50,348 nt of DNA. It comes from Lachnospiraceae bacterium (GTDB lineage Bacteria; Bacillota_A; Clostridia; Lachnospirales; Lachnospiraceae). The notes beneath the pieces were generated by a model. That model did not search any database. It worked only from the letters and a program-made list of their open reading frames with translations, and was not told the origin of the DNA. A program made the translations under genes and the position numbers. The number at the start of each line of letters is the position of its first letter. Positions within the stretch are counted from its first letter, which is position 1. Below, piece by piece: positions 31,670 through 39,692 of this stretch. The DNA is taken from the NCBI GenBank assembly GCA_017522685.1, contig JAFWYN010000002.1, positions 1-50,348 on the forward strand. The letters run 5' to 3'.

Positions 31670-32136
31670 ATTCCCCTCCGCATCTGCAATATCAAAATGC
31701 TCCTAAAAACCATCTTTTCGAATCGCACCATATCCTTGGCAATATCCAAGAAACGATTGCCCTTCTTTTCCTCTTCCGCAATCACATTCCAGTACTTTTC
31801 TACTTCGAAGGTTTCCATTTCCTCTTTTTCTTCCTGCAGCTTATGGCAGACGAAAAGGGCGCCCTTCAATTCCTCAATCTGTTTTTCCAGATTCACTATA
31901 TTCTCTTCCACTGCCTGTGACAAAGGCTTGGCACCGTCTAACACATCCTCAATATCCGTCAGTGCCATACCCAGCTTACGAAAGATAATAATCTTACGCA
32001 GCCTTTCCACATCCTCTTCGCTGTAATCCCGGTAACCGTTGCCGCCTCTCTCGGGACGAATCAGTCCCTCCTTTTCATAAAAACGTACGGTAGCTCTGGG
32101 CACCTCCAAATACTGTTCAACCTCTTTAATTGTCAT
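31618..32136 (-). CDS. MerR family transcriptional regulator, probably frameshifted at its C-terminus
   Basis: 172 residues as read. The N-terminal winged helix is classic MerR: TIKEVEQYLEVPRATVRFYE then KEGLIRPERGGNGYRDYSEE. A coiled coil follows (about 83-115). After residue 142 (FEKMVF) the frame runs into an unlikely tail rich in Trp, Arg and Leu (MRRGIWRSVYLWRFW), while another phase continues as a sensible membrane domain. I infer a -1 indel near 31702-31710. AGGAGG lies eight bases ahead of the ATG, and a textbook MerR-type promoter is at 32171-32201. Confidence 0.8.
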   Translation of the reverse strand: MTIKEVEQYLEVPRATVRFYEKEGLIRPERGGNGYRDYSEEDVERLRKIIIFRKLGMALTDIEDVLDGAKPLSQAVEENIVNLEKQIEELKGALFVCHKLQEEKEEMETFEVEKYWNVIAEEEKKGNRFLDIAKDMVRFEKMVFRSILILQMRRGIWRSVYLWRFWQCWEWL

Positions 32137-32170
32137 AACAAATTCCTCCTGTATTCATGATTTTGAGCAT

Positions 32171-32201
32171 ACTGTAAGGTATAAACAAGGTTTACAGTCA
32201 A
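32171..32201 (-). promoter_or_regulatory. MerR-type promoter with 19-bp spacer and operator dyad
   Basis: Minus strand -35 TTGACT (32196-32201), a 19-bp spacer, and -10 TACAGT (32171-32176). A dyad with CTGTAA and TTACAG arms covers the spacer. The overlong spacer with a centred dyad is the known hallmark of promoters controlled by MerR proteins through DNA untwisting, so autoregulation is likely. Confidence 0.75.
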
Positions 32202-32219
32202 GGGTTTTTTGAAATTTTT

Positions 32220-32431
32220 CTCAATTTTCTTAGTTTTACCACCAAAATGTACCTTCGGGAATTGGAAACATAACATCCTACCGCAGGGCGCTCTTGCTTC
32301 GTCCAAAACGTAACGCCACTAGGCTCGAAAAGACCTCGCCAAGGGGCGACGTTTTGCAAGACCTGCTTGTAGGAAATTATGTTCCCAATTCCCTATATAA
32401 TCTATAAGTAAATACAAATAAGCAAATTGAG
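32220..32431. repeat. Long inverted repeat element B
   Basis: Core element at 32257-32393 with arms GGGAATTGGAAACATAA and the partner ending CCAATTCCC. Inside are AAAACGT/ACGTTTT and CGCC/GGCG stems and a short apical hairpin. Outer arms (CTCAATTTTCTTA at 32220 onward, and a partner ending CAAATTGAG at 32431) extend the symmetry. It fills most of the 314-nt gap between the MerR promoter and yabB; nothing else is seen there. Confidence 0.88.
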
Positions 32432-32450
32432 ACAATATCATATTAACATC

Positions 32451-33188
32451 CTAGTACCCATAAATATCATAAATCTCCGGCATATACACCCCCGGTTCCT
32501 TGTAGACGATCAGGGGCTTCTCTACTGTCATGCGGCTCTTTCCGCCACGGGTGGCTTCGATAAGCACCATATTGGGTTCCTTGTCCACATAAGGATACAC
32601 CAACTGCATCCGCTTGGGCTCCAGTTTATATTGCACCAAAGTGGTCATGATTTCTGCCAGACGGAATGGTCTGTGCACCATGAAAAAATGTCCCCCGGGC
32701 TTCAGCAACTTGGCCGCTTGGGATATTACATCCTCCAGGGTACAAAGCACCTCATGGCGGGCGATGGCCTTGGGGGCATCCGGGTTGGTCAGGCCGTGCT
32801 GACCGATCATATAGGGTGGATTGCAGGTGATGATATCAAAAGAAGCAGACTTAAATATCCTGTCTGCTTCCTTAATATCGCCTGTTACAATATCAATTTT
32901 TTCAGAAAGTCCGTTCAGCTCCACGCTGCGCCTTGCCATATCCGCACTTTCCTCCTGGATTTCCAGGCCGGTCAAATGTGCGGCCTCGGTTTTAGCCTCC
33001 ATGAGAATCGGTATGATACCGGTTCCCGTGCCCATGTCCAAAACCACATCACCCTTCTTTGCCTTGGCAAATCCGGACAAAAGCACTGCATCCATGCCGA
33101 AACAAAACTTTTCAGGATTCTGAATAATCTGATACCCATTTCGCTGCAATTCATCCAAACGTTCATTGTCCTTCAGATTAATTGTCAT
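32451..33188 (-). CDS. trmN6: tRNA1(Val) (adenine(37)-N6)-methyltransferase (YabB-like)
   Basis: 245 residues. SAM-binding motif I is VLDMGTGTGIIPIL (about 49-62), and the catalytic NPPY motif of amino-methyltransferases is at 123-126. The N-terminal FCFGMDAVLLSGF block is typical of TrmN6/YfiC and its Firmicutes ortholog YabB. The start overlaps the ricT stop by 11 bases, matching the conserved yaaT-yabB order. The catalytic and RNA-binding parts are complete. Confidence 0.9.
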   Translation of the reverse strand: MTINLKDNERLDELQRNGYQIIQNPEKFCFGMDAVLLSGFAKAKKGDVVLDMGTGTGIIPILMEAKTEAAHLTGLEIQEESADMARRSVELNGLSEKIDIVTGDIKEADRIFKSASFDIITCNPPYMIGQHGLTNPDAPKAIARHEVLCTLEDVISQAAKLLKPGGHFFMVHRPFRLAEIMTTLVQYKLEPKRMQLVYPYVDKEPNMVLIEATRGGKSRMTVEKPLIVYKEPGVYMPEIYDIYGY

Positions 33189-34089
33189 CGAGTTTTGATT
33201 TTCCTTCCTGTTTTTCTAAGCGCTCCAATTCACGCATTTCTTCCTTGGAAAGCTCCATTTTTTCCTTTTTACCATGACGCTTCTTAAAGCGTAATTTGCT
33301 GGCTTCGTACTCGCGAATTTCCTTTTCATCATTTACATCCACTACCACCTTCACCAGCTGGCGCAGCACATTCACACTCTGCACTTCACCCTTAAGTCCG
33401 TCATCGGTGGTTACATAATCCCCGATATTCGGCAGCTTACGGTTCAGCTCCTCATAGGTCTCCTCCTCATGCTTCAGACAGCACATCAGCCTGCCGCACA
33501 CGCCGGAAATCTTGGTAGGATTCAAAGAAAGATTCTGCTCCTTAGCCATCTTAATGGACACCGGAATAAAGTCGGACAAATGAGTATGACAGCAAAGGGG
33601 TCTGCCGCAAATACCAATACCGCCCACAATCTTGGTCTCATCACGGACACCAATCTGGCGAAGCTCAATACGGGTCTTAAATACGGCCGCCAGATCCTTT
33701 ACCAGCTCACGGAAGTCGATACGACCATCCGCTGTAAAGTAAAACAGCACCTTATTGTTGTCAAAGGTATACTCTGCATCAATCAGCTTCATCTCCAGTC
33801 CATGCTTCTGAATCTTCTCCAGGCACACTTTGTAAGCATCCTTTTCCTTCAGCTTATTGGCAGCTTCCTGCTCCACATCCCTCTGATTCGCAATACGAAG
33901 CACCGGCTTCAAAGGCTGAATCACCTTATCATCCTCTACTTCCTTCACATCACTCACTGCCGTACCAAACTCAATCCCACGGGCAGTCTCTACAATCACA
34001 TGATCCCCTCTTTTGATTTCAAATTTTACGGGATCAAAAAAATATATTTTTCCTGCTGTACGAAAACGTACTCCAACTACTTTAATCAT
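33178..34089 (-). CDS. ricT: PSP1 domain protein RicT (YaaT, stage 0 sporulation)
   Basis: 303 residues. MIKVVGVRFRTAGKIYFFDP is the standard opening. GGIGICGRPLCCHTHL and ISGVCGRLMCCLKHEEE contain the cysteine pairs that hold the Fe-S clusters of the RicAFT complex in Bacillus. RicT helps RNase Y mature certain mRNAs and affects sporulation, competence and biofilm. RicA and RicF partners are not visible here. The charged C-terminal tail is normal. A promoter lies directly upstream, and the gene overlaps yabB. Confidence 0.93.
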   Translation of the reverse strand: MIKVVGVRFRTAGKIYFFDPVKFEIKRGDHVIVETARGIEFGTAVSDVKEVEDDKVIQPLKPVLRIANQRDVEQEAANKLKEKDAYKVCLEKIQKHGLEMKLIDAEYTFDNNKVLFYFTADGRIDFRELVKDLAAVFKTRIELRQIGVRDETKIVGGIGICGRPLCCHTHLSDFIPVSIKMAKEQNLSLNPTKISGVCGRLMCCLKHEEETYEELNRKLPNIGDYVTTDDGLKGEVQSVNVLRQLVKVVVDVNDEKEIREYEASKLRFKKRHGKKEKMELSKEEMRELERLEKQEGKSKLDDN

Positions 34090-34133
34090 TTACTTCTCCA
34101 ATCTATTACCACAAAATTTCTAACGACTTTTGT

Positions 34134-34162
34134 AGTATACCATAGATTTGGGATTCTGAAAA
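34134..34162 (-). promoter_or_regulatory. Promoter of ricT-yabB
   Basis: Minus strand -35 TTTTCA (34157-34162), 17-bp spacer ending in TGG, and -10 TATACT (34134-34139). The extended -10 makes up for a weaker -35. It predicts a leader of about 38 nt. Confidence 0.65.
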
Positions 34163-34231
34163 GGGATAAAAGTTGGGAAAAGCGTGGGGGTAATAAATAG
34201 AGTCACAATATTATTAGAGGAATGACCGAAA

Positions 34232-34702
34232 TCATTCCTCTAATACTTTATAATAATTCATTAACTCCTGTGACTTATCAAATTCTGTTAGTTCATTCTG
34301 TGATATATCTCCACTACCGCTGGAAGCATAATATCTGGCACTTTCAGCTATGAACTCCAGTACACAATAGTCTTCATCTTCAATACCATTCGGATAATAC
34401 TCTTCATCTCCCTCCGTCCACAACAGCCTTTTGTATGATTCCTCTGTATGTACTATTGCTGTTCCGTTCAAACAAACTGCCTTAAAATTCTCCGTGTCAT
34501 CAAAATAGAGACACGACGAATTATTCCTTTGCAGTGCTTTCACATGTCCGGAAGAAAGATTCGTTGAAATCAAATGCCGTCCCAAACCTTTATGCCAGGT
34601 ACAGAACACTTTACGAATACTCGGTTTTCCCTCTAAATCCACATACCCCAAACTGGCAAACATTGAACCATTTATTAATCTCTGTATTTCCTGTTTTATC
34701 AT
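34232..34702 (-). CDS. Pyridoxamine 5'-phosphate oxidase family protein
   Basis: 156 residues, split-barrel flavin-binding fold. The blocks FASLGYVDLEGKPSIRKVF, LISTNLSSGHVKALQ and SSCLYFDDTENFKAVCLNG follow the usual strand order of PNPOx-like proteins. The C-terminal ISQNELTEFDKSQELMNYY is less common. Such proteins bind FMN, F420 or haem, and the substrate is not known. Its ATG overlaps the stop of the flavin reductase gene (ATGA). The end of the gene forms one arm of a hairpin (ATTAGAGGAATGA) that may terminate transcription. Confidence 0.82.
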   Translation of the reverse strand: MIKQEIQRLINGSMFASLGYVDLEGKPSIRKVFCTWHKGLGRHLISTNLSSGHVKALQRNNSSCLYFDDTENFKAVCLNGTAIVHTEESYKRLLWTEGDEEYYPNGIEDEDYCVLEFIAESARYYASSGSGDISQNELTEFDKSQELMNYYKVLEE

Positions 34703-35292
34703 ATACGTACCTCCAAATCTTTTCCCTTATCCTGCCATTCGCCCATCTCACCCAGCTTTTCACCAATGGAAAAGTATTGATATGGTGCATATATAGCTGG
34801 TTTGATTTGTGTTAAATCTATCTTTTCCATATCCATATCCTGATATGCCTTATCAATCTGAATATTCTTTATTTCTGCAAGAAACAGATGTGCACCGTCC
34901 AATTCCAGAGTTTTCTTCAATTCACACTCATATACCCAATGACTTTCTTTCAAAATAGGGACTTGTACCTGCTTTCCCCACTCATAGTCATACTTAACCA
35001 GATTTTTCTCACCATCTGCTCCATTTGTATTACCAAAATAATCTGCAAGCCACAAGATATCCTCCGTAATCATATGGGCAGAGAACTTTCCTTCCCTAAG
35101 AATATTAGTTTTCGTCTGCTTACTGCCACCCACACTCATCATCAAATGAGGTGTCTTATCGAAAGAAAAGCCAATCCATGTTATGATGCAAAAATTCGGC
35201 GTACCATTCTCATTCTTAGTTCCGACAATATACATCGGTTGCGGACTAAACACCCAATGTGGTTTGATACTGATTTTTTCGATACTTTCCAT
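34699..35292 (-). CDS. Flavin reductase family protein
   Basis: 197 residues. YIVGTKNENGTPNFCIITWIG and HLMMSVGGSKQTKTNI are the FMN-binding strands of the flavin reductase-like domain (PF01613). FSAHMITEDILWLADYFG and the later HLFLAEIKNIQID strand are also standard. It reduces flavin or uses bound FMN for an unknown electron acceptor. The C-terminus extends into a YAPYQYFSIGEKLG block that many family members share. It is coupled to the PNPOx-like gene downstream and lies 15 bases after another. Confidence 0.85.
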   Translation of the reverse strand: MESIEKISIKPHWVFSPQPMYIVGTKNENGTPNFCIITWIGFSFDKTPHLMMSVGGSKQTKTNILREGKFSAHMITEDILWLADYFGNTNGADGEKNLVKYDYEWGKQVQVPILKESHWVYECELKKTLELDGAHLFLAEIKNIQIDKAYQDMDMEKIDLTQIKPAIYAPYQYFSIGEKLGEMGEWQDKGKDLEVRI

Positions 35293-35307
35293 AATTATAC
35301 TTCCTCC

Positions 35308-35736
35308 CTATCCCACAAAATCAATATGATACCGTTTCCCCTGCGAAAACAATACCCCTTCTGTCAGCTCTATCTTTAAAATAACGGTATTCTCGTCTGC
35401 AAAATTATTGTGTCCGTTATCAATCCATTCTGCAAAAACTTCGCGAAGTTTTTTAGCCATTTGGACATTTTCCGGCTTACCGAAATACCCCATGTTCACA
35501 CCTTTCCCCTTGGCGGTAAACCATTCTCCGGCTATAGATACTGCCCCATGACTCTCTATCTGGTGCATCTTTTGCGACAGTCCGTAAGTAATGATATAAA
35601 ATGCTCCCTCTTCATAGTAGGCATTCACATATCTTACATAAGGATCCCCTTCCCCCACTGTAGCCAGGGCAATCACATTATCCTTACCAAATCGCTCTGC
35701 CATAATCTTCGCCGTCACTTCTGTCAACTTTTCCAT
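35308..35736 (-). CDS. Pyridoxamine 5'-phosphate oxidase family protein
   Basis: 142 residues. The fold is a small split barrel: VIALATVGEGDPYVRYVNAY, then FYIITYGLSQKMHQIESHG and VSIAGEWFTAKGKGVNMG. The C-terminal VILKIELTEGVLFSQGKRYH closes the barrel. Members of this group are often annotated as general stress protein 26-like. AAGGAGG precedes the start by six bases. It is the third of four adjacent flavin-fold genes. Confidence 0.85.
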   Translation of the reverse strand: MEKLTEVTAKIMAERFGKDNVIALATVGEGDPYVRYVNAYYEEGAFYIITYGLSQKMHQIESHGAVSIAGEWFTAKGKGVNMGYFGKPENVQMAKKLREVFAEWIDNGHNNFADENTVILKIELTEGVLFSQGKRYHIDFVG

Positions 35737-35746
35737 GGTAACCTCC

Positions 35747-36349
35747 TTAGTATAATTTTACCTTTTCAACATTCACCTTAAATATCACCAAAAACGCTTC
35801 CTCTTCCCCTACATACTCCTGCTTAAGCATGGGGTACATTTCGGACATTTCTTCTTTGATTCGCAGGCTGCTTTCTACGGTCATTTTTCCGTGGATTCTG
35901 GTCCACTTCCGACTACTGAGGCTGTAGCTTGCCAATTCCACCATAGGATTCCCCGTAAGCTCCCGATATACATTTTTACGCTTATCCGTAGCTATGTACA
36001 AGGCCCCATCATCTCCATATATCATCCCCATAGGGCGCAGATGCGGTTCATTATCATTGGCTGTAGCCAAAAAGAAATAGCCGCATTCCCGTATGAATCT
36101 ACAAAGCTCCCTCATTGAATATTCGCTCTGCTCTTTTTGCCTTTCCACATTTTCTTCACTTAATAAAAAATCAATGCTGCAATCCAAAAGCTTTGCCAGC
36201 TTAATCAGCTTCTCTGTCTCCGGAAATGCCACGTCCATTTCCCAGCGGGAAACCGACTGTCTTGAGACCTTTAAAACTTCTGCCAATTGTTCCTGGGTCA
36301 AATCCTTCTTTTTTCGTAGCATAGCTATTTTTTCGCCGGTGGTCATGTA
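35747..36349 (-). CDS. XRE-type HTH fused to PNPOx-like split barrel
   Basis: About 200 residues from ATG 36349, eight bases after AGGAGG. The first 65 residues are a clear Cro/C1-type helix-turn-helix (LTQEQLAEVLKVSRQSVSRW then PETEKLIKLAKLL). The remaining part (from about 78) is a PNPOx-like barrel: YFFLATANDNEPHLRPMGM, LYIATDKRKNVYREL and WTRIHGKMTVE. This may be a flavin- or ligand-sensing repressor for the three flavin-fold genes just downstream, which is inferred from fusion and order. Confidence 0.85.
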   Translation of the reverse strand, partial: YMTTGEKIAMLRKKKDLTQEQLAEVLKVSRQSVSRWEMDVAFPETEKLIKLAKLLDCSIDFLLSEENVERQKEQSEYSMRELCRFIRECGYFFLATANDNEPHLRPMGMIYGDDGALYIATDKRKNVYRELTGNPMVELASYSLSSRKWTRIHGKMTVESSLRIKEEMSEMYPMLKQEYVGEEEAFLVIFKVNVEKVKLY

Positions 36350-36496
36350 ACTCCTCCTTTTATCTTTGTATTCCCTAACCGTTCCTATACTCATATTCTA
36401 CTCGTATCCGGCTCCAAAAGGAATACCTTTCCGTGTGCCGAATGTAACATTTGAAGTGCATTTTGAATCTCCGCAAGAATCCCTAAACACGCAAAT

Positions 36497-36518
36497 AGGC
36501 GGGAATCTCTTCCCGCCT
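36497..36518. terminator. GC-rich hairpin after the xylanase gene
   Basis: AGGCGGGAA and TTCCCGCCT form a perfect 9-bp stem with a four-base loop just past the GH10 stop at 36536. On the minus strand only a short T run (ATTTGC) follows, so termination may be partial. Confidence 0.6.
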
Positions 36519-36535
36519 GCAATGATAAAATATAA

Positions 36536-37915
36536 CTACTTCAGTATTTCCGGATTGTTCTTGCCCGATTTCACCACCGCATCAATGATGGAGTAGTAAT
36601 TAGGCTTTGGTTCAATATTGCAATCAAACACACAATAATTGTTACTGTCACTGGGGTAAAGTAAATATCCGTCCATCAGACTGAAAATATTCACCACCGA
36701 GATATCTGCATTGCCGCCATTATCCTTGTCATAGGACAAAACATACTGCATGAACTTCTTGTAGCAGGCGGCCTGCTTTTCATAGGATTCCGGAGAAGTA
36801 TCCTCAGCCACGATGTTTAACTCTGTCACCTGCAGTTCCAATCCCAGCTCCGCATACTTGCCGATAGAATTGTACACATCCAACAAATCCGTATTCACGG
36901 ACAGATTGCACTGCATACCCAGTGCATCCACCAGTCCCTTATCCTTCAAATATTTCATCAGATTATACACATGGAATATCTTGTTGCTGTCCCAGGTATT
37001 GTAATCGTTATAGACCAGTGCCACACCTTCCGCTGCATACTTGCGGGCATAGGTAAAGGCCAGCTCCACATATTCGTAACCCAGGATATCATACCACTGG
37101 TTGGTTCCCTCCGGGCTGTTCCCGGCAGTCCTGCATTTCCAACCGCTTTCCGCTTCACCGTCCATTGGCTCCACGCACTCATTCACCACATCCCAGCAAT
37201 ATACCACACCGGGATAATTGTTCTGGCAAAACTCCAGCATCTGGCGGATATAACTTTCCAGTCTGTACTTCATGGTGTCTGCGTCCACATAGGCTCCGTC
37301 ATCCGTATAACCTTCTCTGAAAAACCAATCCGGTGTCTGGGCATGCCATACCAGGGTATGGCCTCTCACACCGATTTCATTTTCCTGACAAAAAGCCAAC
37401 AGCTTGTCCGTAACCGTAAAATCCAGTACCGGGTCCTCAGACCCGTTCTTTACCGCTTCCTGAGACTCCTGTTGCATCAGCATATACTGGGGCTTCATTA
37501 GGTTGGTTGCTGTGGTTGTATTACAATGATACTTGACCAGCTCCTTCATTTCCGGGCTTTCGATGGCAAAGGTCTGGGCATTGTAACCGGACATAGCCAA
37601 TCCGAACTTAAAATAGGGGGCATACGCCTCTTTCAATGGAATACAGGTCAATGCCGTCTCCATATCAAACTTACTGTCTGCAATAGCCTCCGGTGCCACA
37701 TAGGTGTCCACTACGCGGTAATCCTCCGGTGTATTCCACTCCTTTGGTTTCGCAGTAGGCGCAGGAGTCACTTCCGGAGTTGCTTTCGGCTGTGCTTCTA
37801 TGCTTTCCTTGGTATCGGTGGGGACATTTTCCTCCACCTTATTTCCACAACCTGTGAGCAGTGCCAAACACAGCACTGCCCACATTAATTTCACACTAAT
37901 TCTCTTTTCTGTCAT
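36536..37915 (-). CDS. GH10 endo-1,4-beta-xylanase, lipoprotein
   Basis: 459 residues from ATG 37915, which gives a proper lipoprotein signal (LLTGC, Cys23); a frame start at 37960 within holB would precede it with an unlikely N-terminus. A Pro/Thr-rich linker (about 44-58) leads to the GH10 barrel. HTLVWHAQTPDWF (186-198) forms the substrate cleft, WDVVNE gives acid/base Glu246, and TELN gives nucleophile Glu365. It hydrolyses xylan at the cell surface. No other xylan genes are nearby. It lies directly after holB on the same strand, an unusual place. Confidence 0.9.
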   Translation of the reverse strand: MTEKRISVKLMWAVLCLALLTGCGNKVEENVPTDTKESIEAQPKATPEVTPAPTAKPKEWNTPEDYRVVDTYVAPEAIADSKFDMETALTCIPLKEAYAPYFKFGLAMSGYNAQTFAIESPEMKELVKYHCNTTTATNLMKPQYMLMQQESQEAVKNGSEDPVLDFTVTDKLLAFCQENEIGVRGHTLVWHAQTPDWFFREGYTDDGAYVDADTMKYRLESYIRQMLEFCQNNYPGVVYCWDVVNECVEPMDGEAESGWKCRTAGNSPEGTNQWYDILGYEYVELAFTYARKYAAEGVALVYNDYNTWDSNKIFHVYNLMKYLKDKGLVDALGMQCNLSVNTDLLDVYNSIGKYAELGLELQVTELNIVAEDTSPESYEKQAACYKKFMQYVLSYDKDNGGNADISVVNIFSLMDGYLLYPSDSNNYCVFDCNIEPKPNYYSIIDAVVKSGKNNPEILK

Positions 37916-37952
37916 ATTACTGTTAATACTCCTAACAATTCTTTTCCTGATA

Positions 37953-38945
37953 TCAGCCATTCTCCTGAATCTCCAGAAGCAATAGCTCCATCAGCAAGTC
38001 AAAGTTTACATTGGCCTCCATACGTTTCTTAGCGGTGGACAATGCCTGAATGACTTTTTCGATTCCTTCGTAGCTGCATCGTGCTGCAATTTTACGAAGG
38101 GTCTGTATCTCGTCCCTGAAAATCAGCTGGTTGGCATCCATGGTGGCCTTAAACAAAAGCACATCCCGATACCAGATGGCTATGATGTCAAAATAATCCT
38201 GAACCTCCAGCTTGTATTCATTGATTTTCTTAATGGCGGCCACAATCTCCTGTATCTCCATCTCCTTGATGTATTTCAACAGGGAAAGGGCTTCTGACTT
38301 GATATTCTCAAACTCCTCGGAAGAGGCTAAAAGCTTGGCTTTTCCCACATTTCCTCTGGCAAAGCCCACGCACACATTTGCCTTGTAATCCGGCACCTGC
38401 AGCTCCTCCATCAAATATTTACGAACCAGCTCATCCCTTACGGGCTTCATATTCAAAGTCACGCAACGACTTAAAATGGTGGGCAGCAGACTGTTCATAT
38501 TGGATACCAAAAGCATAATTACCGCATATGCCGGGGGTTCCTCCAATGTCTTTAAAATAGCATTCTGAGCCTGGGGTGTCATCTTCTCAGCCTCGTTAAT
38601 GATATACACCTTATACTTACTGCTATAGGGCTTGATAGCCACATCATTATTCACCTGGGCACGGATATCATCCACGCTGATGGTATTGGGCTTTTCATGG
38701 CTCACATAGATAATGTCCGGCTGATTCTTGGACAGTGCCTGCTTACAGGAACGACACTCATTACAAGGCTCAACCCCTTCCCGTTCACACTGAAGCGCCA
38801 TGGCAAATATCTTAGCAATAAACTCCTTACCGGAGGATTTTTCACCATTGATTATGTACGCATGTGAAATTTTGCCTGTGGACAGTGCATTCTGCAAATG
38901 CTCCTTAATCTGTTCCTGTCCGATGATATCCTGAAATCCCGCCAT
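37953..38945 (-). CDS. holB: DNA polymerase III delta' subunit
   Basis: 330 residues. The clamp loader AAA+ domain is recognised by FQDIIGQEQIKEHLQNAL at the start, a Walker A-like GEKSSGKEF, the zinc-binding cysteines CEREGVEPCNECRSC, IINEAEKMTPQAQNAILKTL and the SRC motif in ILSRC. The C-terminal collar domain is complete. It is part of the clamp loader that puts the beta clamp on DNA. Here yaaR lies upstream with element C between them, while the usual downstream ricT is pushed 4 kb away by cargo genes. Confidence 0.92.
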   Translation of the reverse strand: MAGFQDIIGQEQIKEHLQNALSTGKISHAYIINGEKSSGKEFIAKIFAMALQCEREGVEPCNECRSCKQALSKNQPDIIYVSHEKPNTISVDDIRAQVNNDVAIKPYSSKYKVYIINEAEKMTPQAQNAILKTLEEPPAYAVIMLLVSNMNSLLPTILSRCVTLNMKPVRDELVRKYLMEELQVPDYKANVCVGFARGNVGKAKLLASSEEFENIKSEALSLLKYIKEMEIQEIVAAIKKINEYKLEVQDYFDIIAIWYRDVLLFKATMDANQLIFRDEIQTLRKIAARCSYEGIEKVIQALSTAKKRMEANVNFDLLMELLLLEIQENG

Positions 38946-38972
38946 AGTTTTTCCTCCGTTTTGTTGGAATCA

Positions 38973-39186
38973 GGTTAGGGATGGGGGGATTTTCCACCCA
39001 AAGTTGATTGCCACACATTATATCCTAACGCAGGACGCTTTCGCTTCGTGAAAAACGTAACGGCACTAAGTTCGAAGCCGCAAGCGGCTTGACCTCACTA
39101 AGGGCCGACGTTTTTCAAGACCTTGCTTATAGGACATAATGTGCATCAATCAACAGTACATAAGCACATTATCCCCATCCCTAACC
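38973..39186. repeat. Long inverted repeat element C
   Basis: Core at 39004-39153 with arms TTGATTGCCACACATTAT and ATAATGTGCATCAATCAA. It encloses AAAAACGT/ACGTTTTT, CGGC/GCCG and an apical AAGCCGC-AA-GCGGCTT hairpin. Outer arms GGTTAGGGATGGGG (38973-38986) and CCCCATCCCTAACC (39173-39186) are a perfect 14-bp match. About 80 central bases are identical to element D. It fills the 250-nt gap between holB and yaaR. Confidence 0.9.
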
Positions 39187-39195
39187 CAATTCTTA

Positions 39196-39636
39196 TTATG
39201 TAAATATATCCAGCAACAACCCGCGGATTTCTCCGATCTTGGAGAGAATCGCCAGATTGTCCTTTTCATCCTTCATTAATTCCTGGGCCAAAGCGTCCAG
39301 ATTTTCATCCACCAGACGGACGATACCATATACCCTGTGGCGGCCCCTTCTGTCCAGGAAGTTCTCTCTGGAAAACTCATGAGAACGGCTGACGATTTCA
39401 TTCAAAAATTCCTTCACCAGTCCCCGATAATGCTTCATATCCCGCAAATCCTTGCGCTTGGCCAGCTTGTCGCCCTCTTCGGTGATAGCCTGCATAAGAC
39501 CCTGAAGCTTGGTCTGTAGCTCAGCCTCCTCGATATGGCTGACCAGTGTAAATTTGAAGGTACTGTCACCCTGACTAACCTGAGTGGTGTGTTCCACGGG
39601 CGCAGACTGCTGTATTTGGTTAATCTTCAAATCCAT
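39196..39636 (-). CDS. yaaR: YaaR family protein (DUF327)
   Basis: 146 residues, mostly helical. The core [19 protein letters not shown], then [20 protein letters not shown] and [14 protein letters not shown], matches DUF327. The function is unknown, but the gene is a stable neighbour of holB in Firmicutes. AAGGAGG precedes the start. It is separated from holB by element C, and from the kinase gene by 56 bases. Confidence 0.92.
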   Translation of the reverse strand: MDLKINQIQQSAPVEHTTQVSQGDSTFKFTLVSHIEEAELQTKLQGLMQAITEEGDKLAKRKDLRDMKHYRGLVKEFLNEIVSRSHEFSRENFLDRRGRHRVYGIVRLVDENLDALAQELMKDEKDNLAILSKIGEIRGLLLDIFT

Positions 39637-39692
39637 GGTACACGACCTCCTTCCTGTTAGTACTTCTCTATATTATATCGGCTGATTGATGC

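Noticed and set aside
32427..34200. Two long plus-strand open frames (32427-33287 and 33469-34200).
   Set aside because: They lie opposite the clear trmN6 and ricT genes, lack ribosome binding sites and encode improbable His/Leu/Ile-rich proteins. They are shadows of the minus-strand genes.
39004..39153. A plain rho-independent terminator between holB and yaaR.
   Set aside because: The structure is about 150 bases with several nested stems and no T tract after the final arm, and its core is repeated at other loci.
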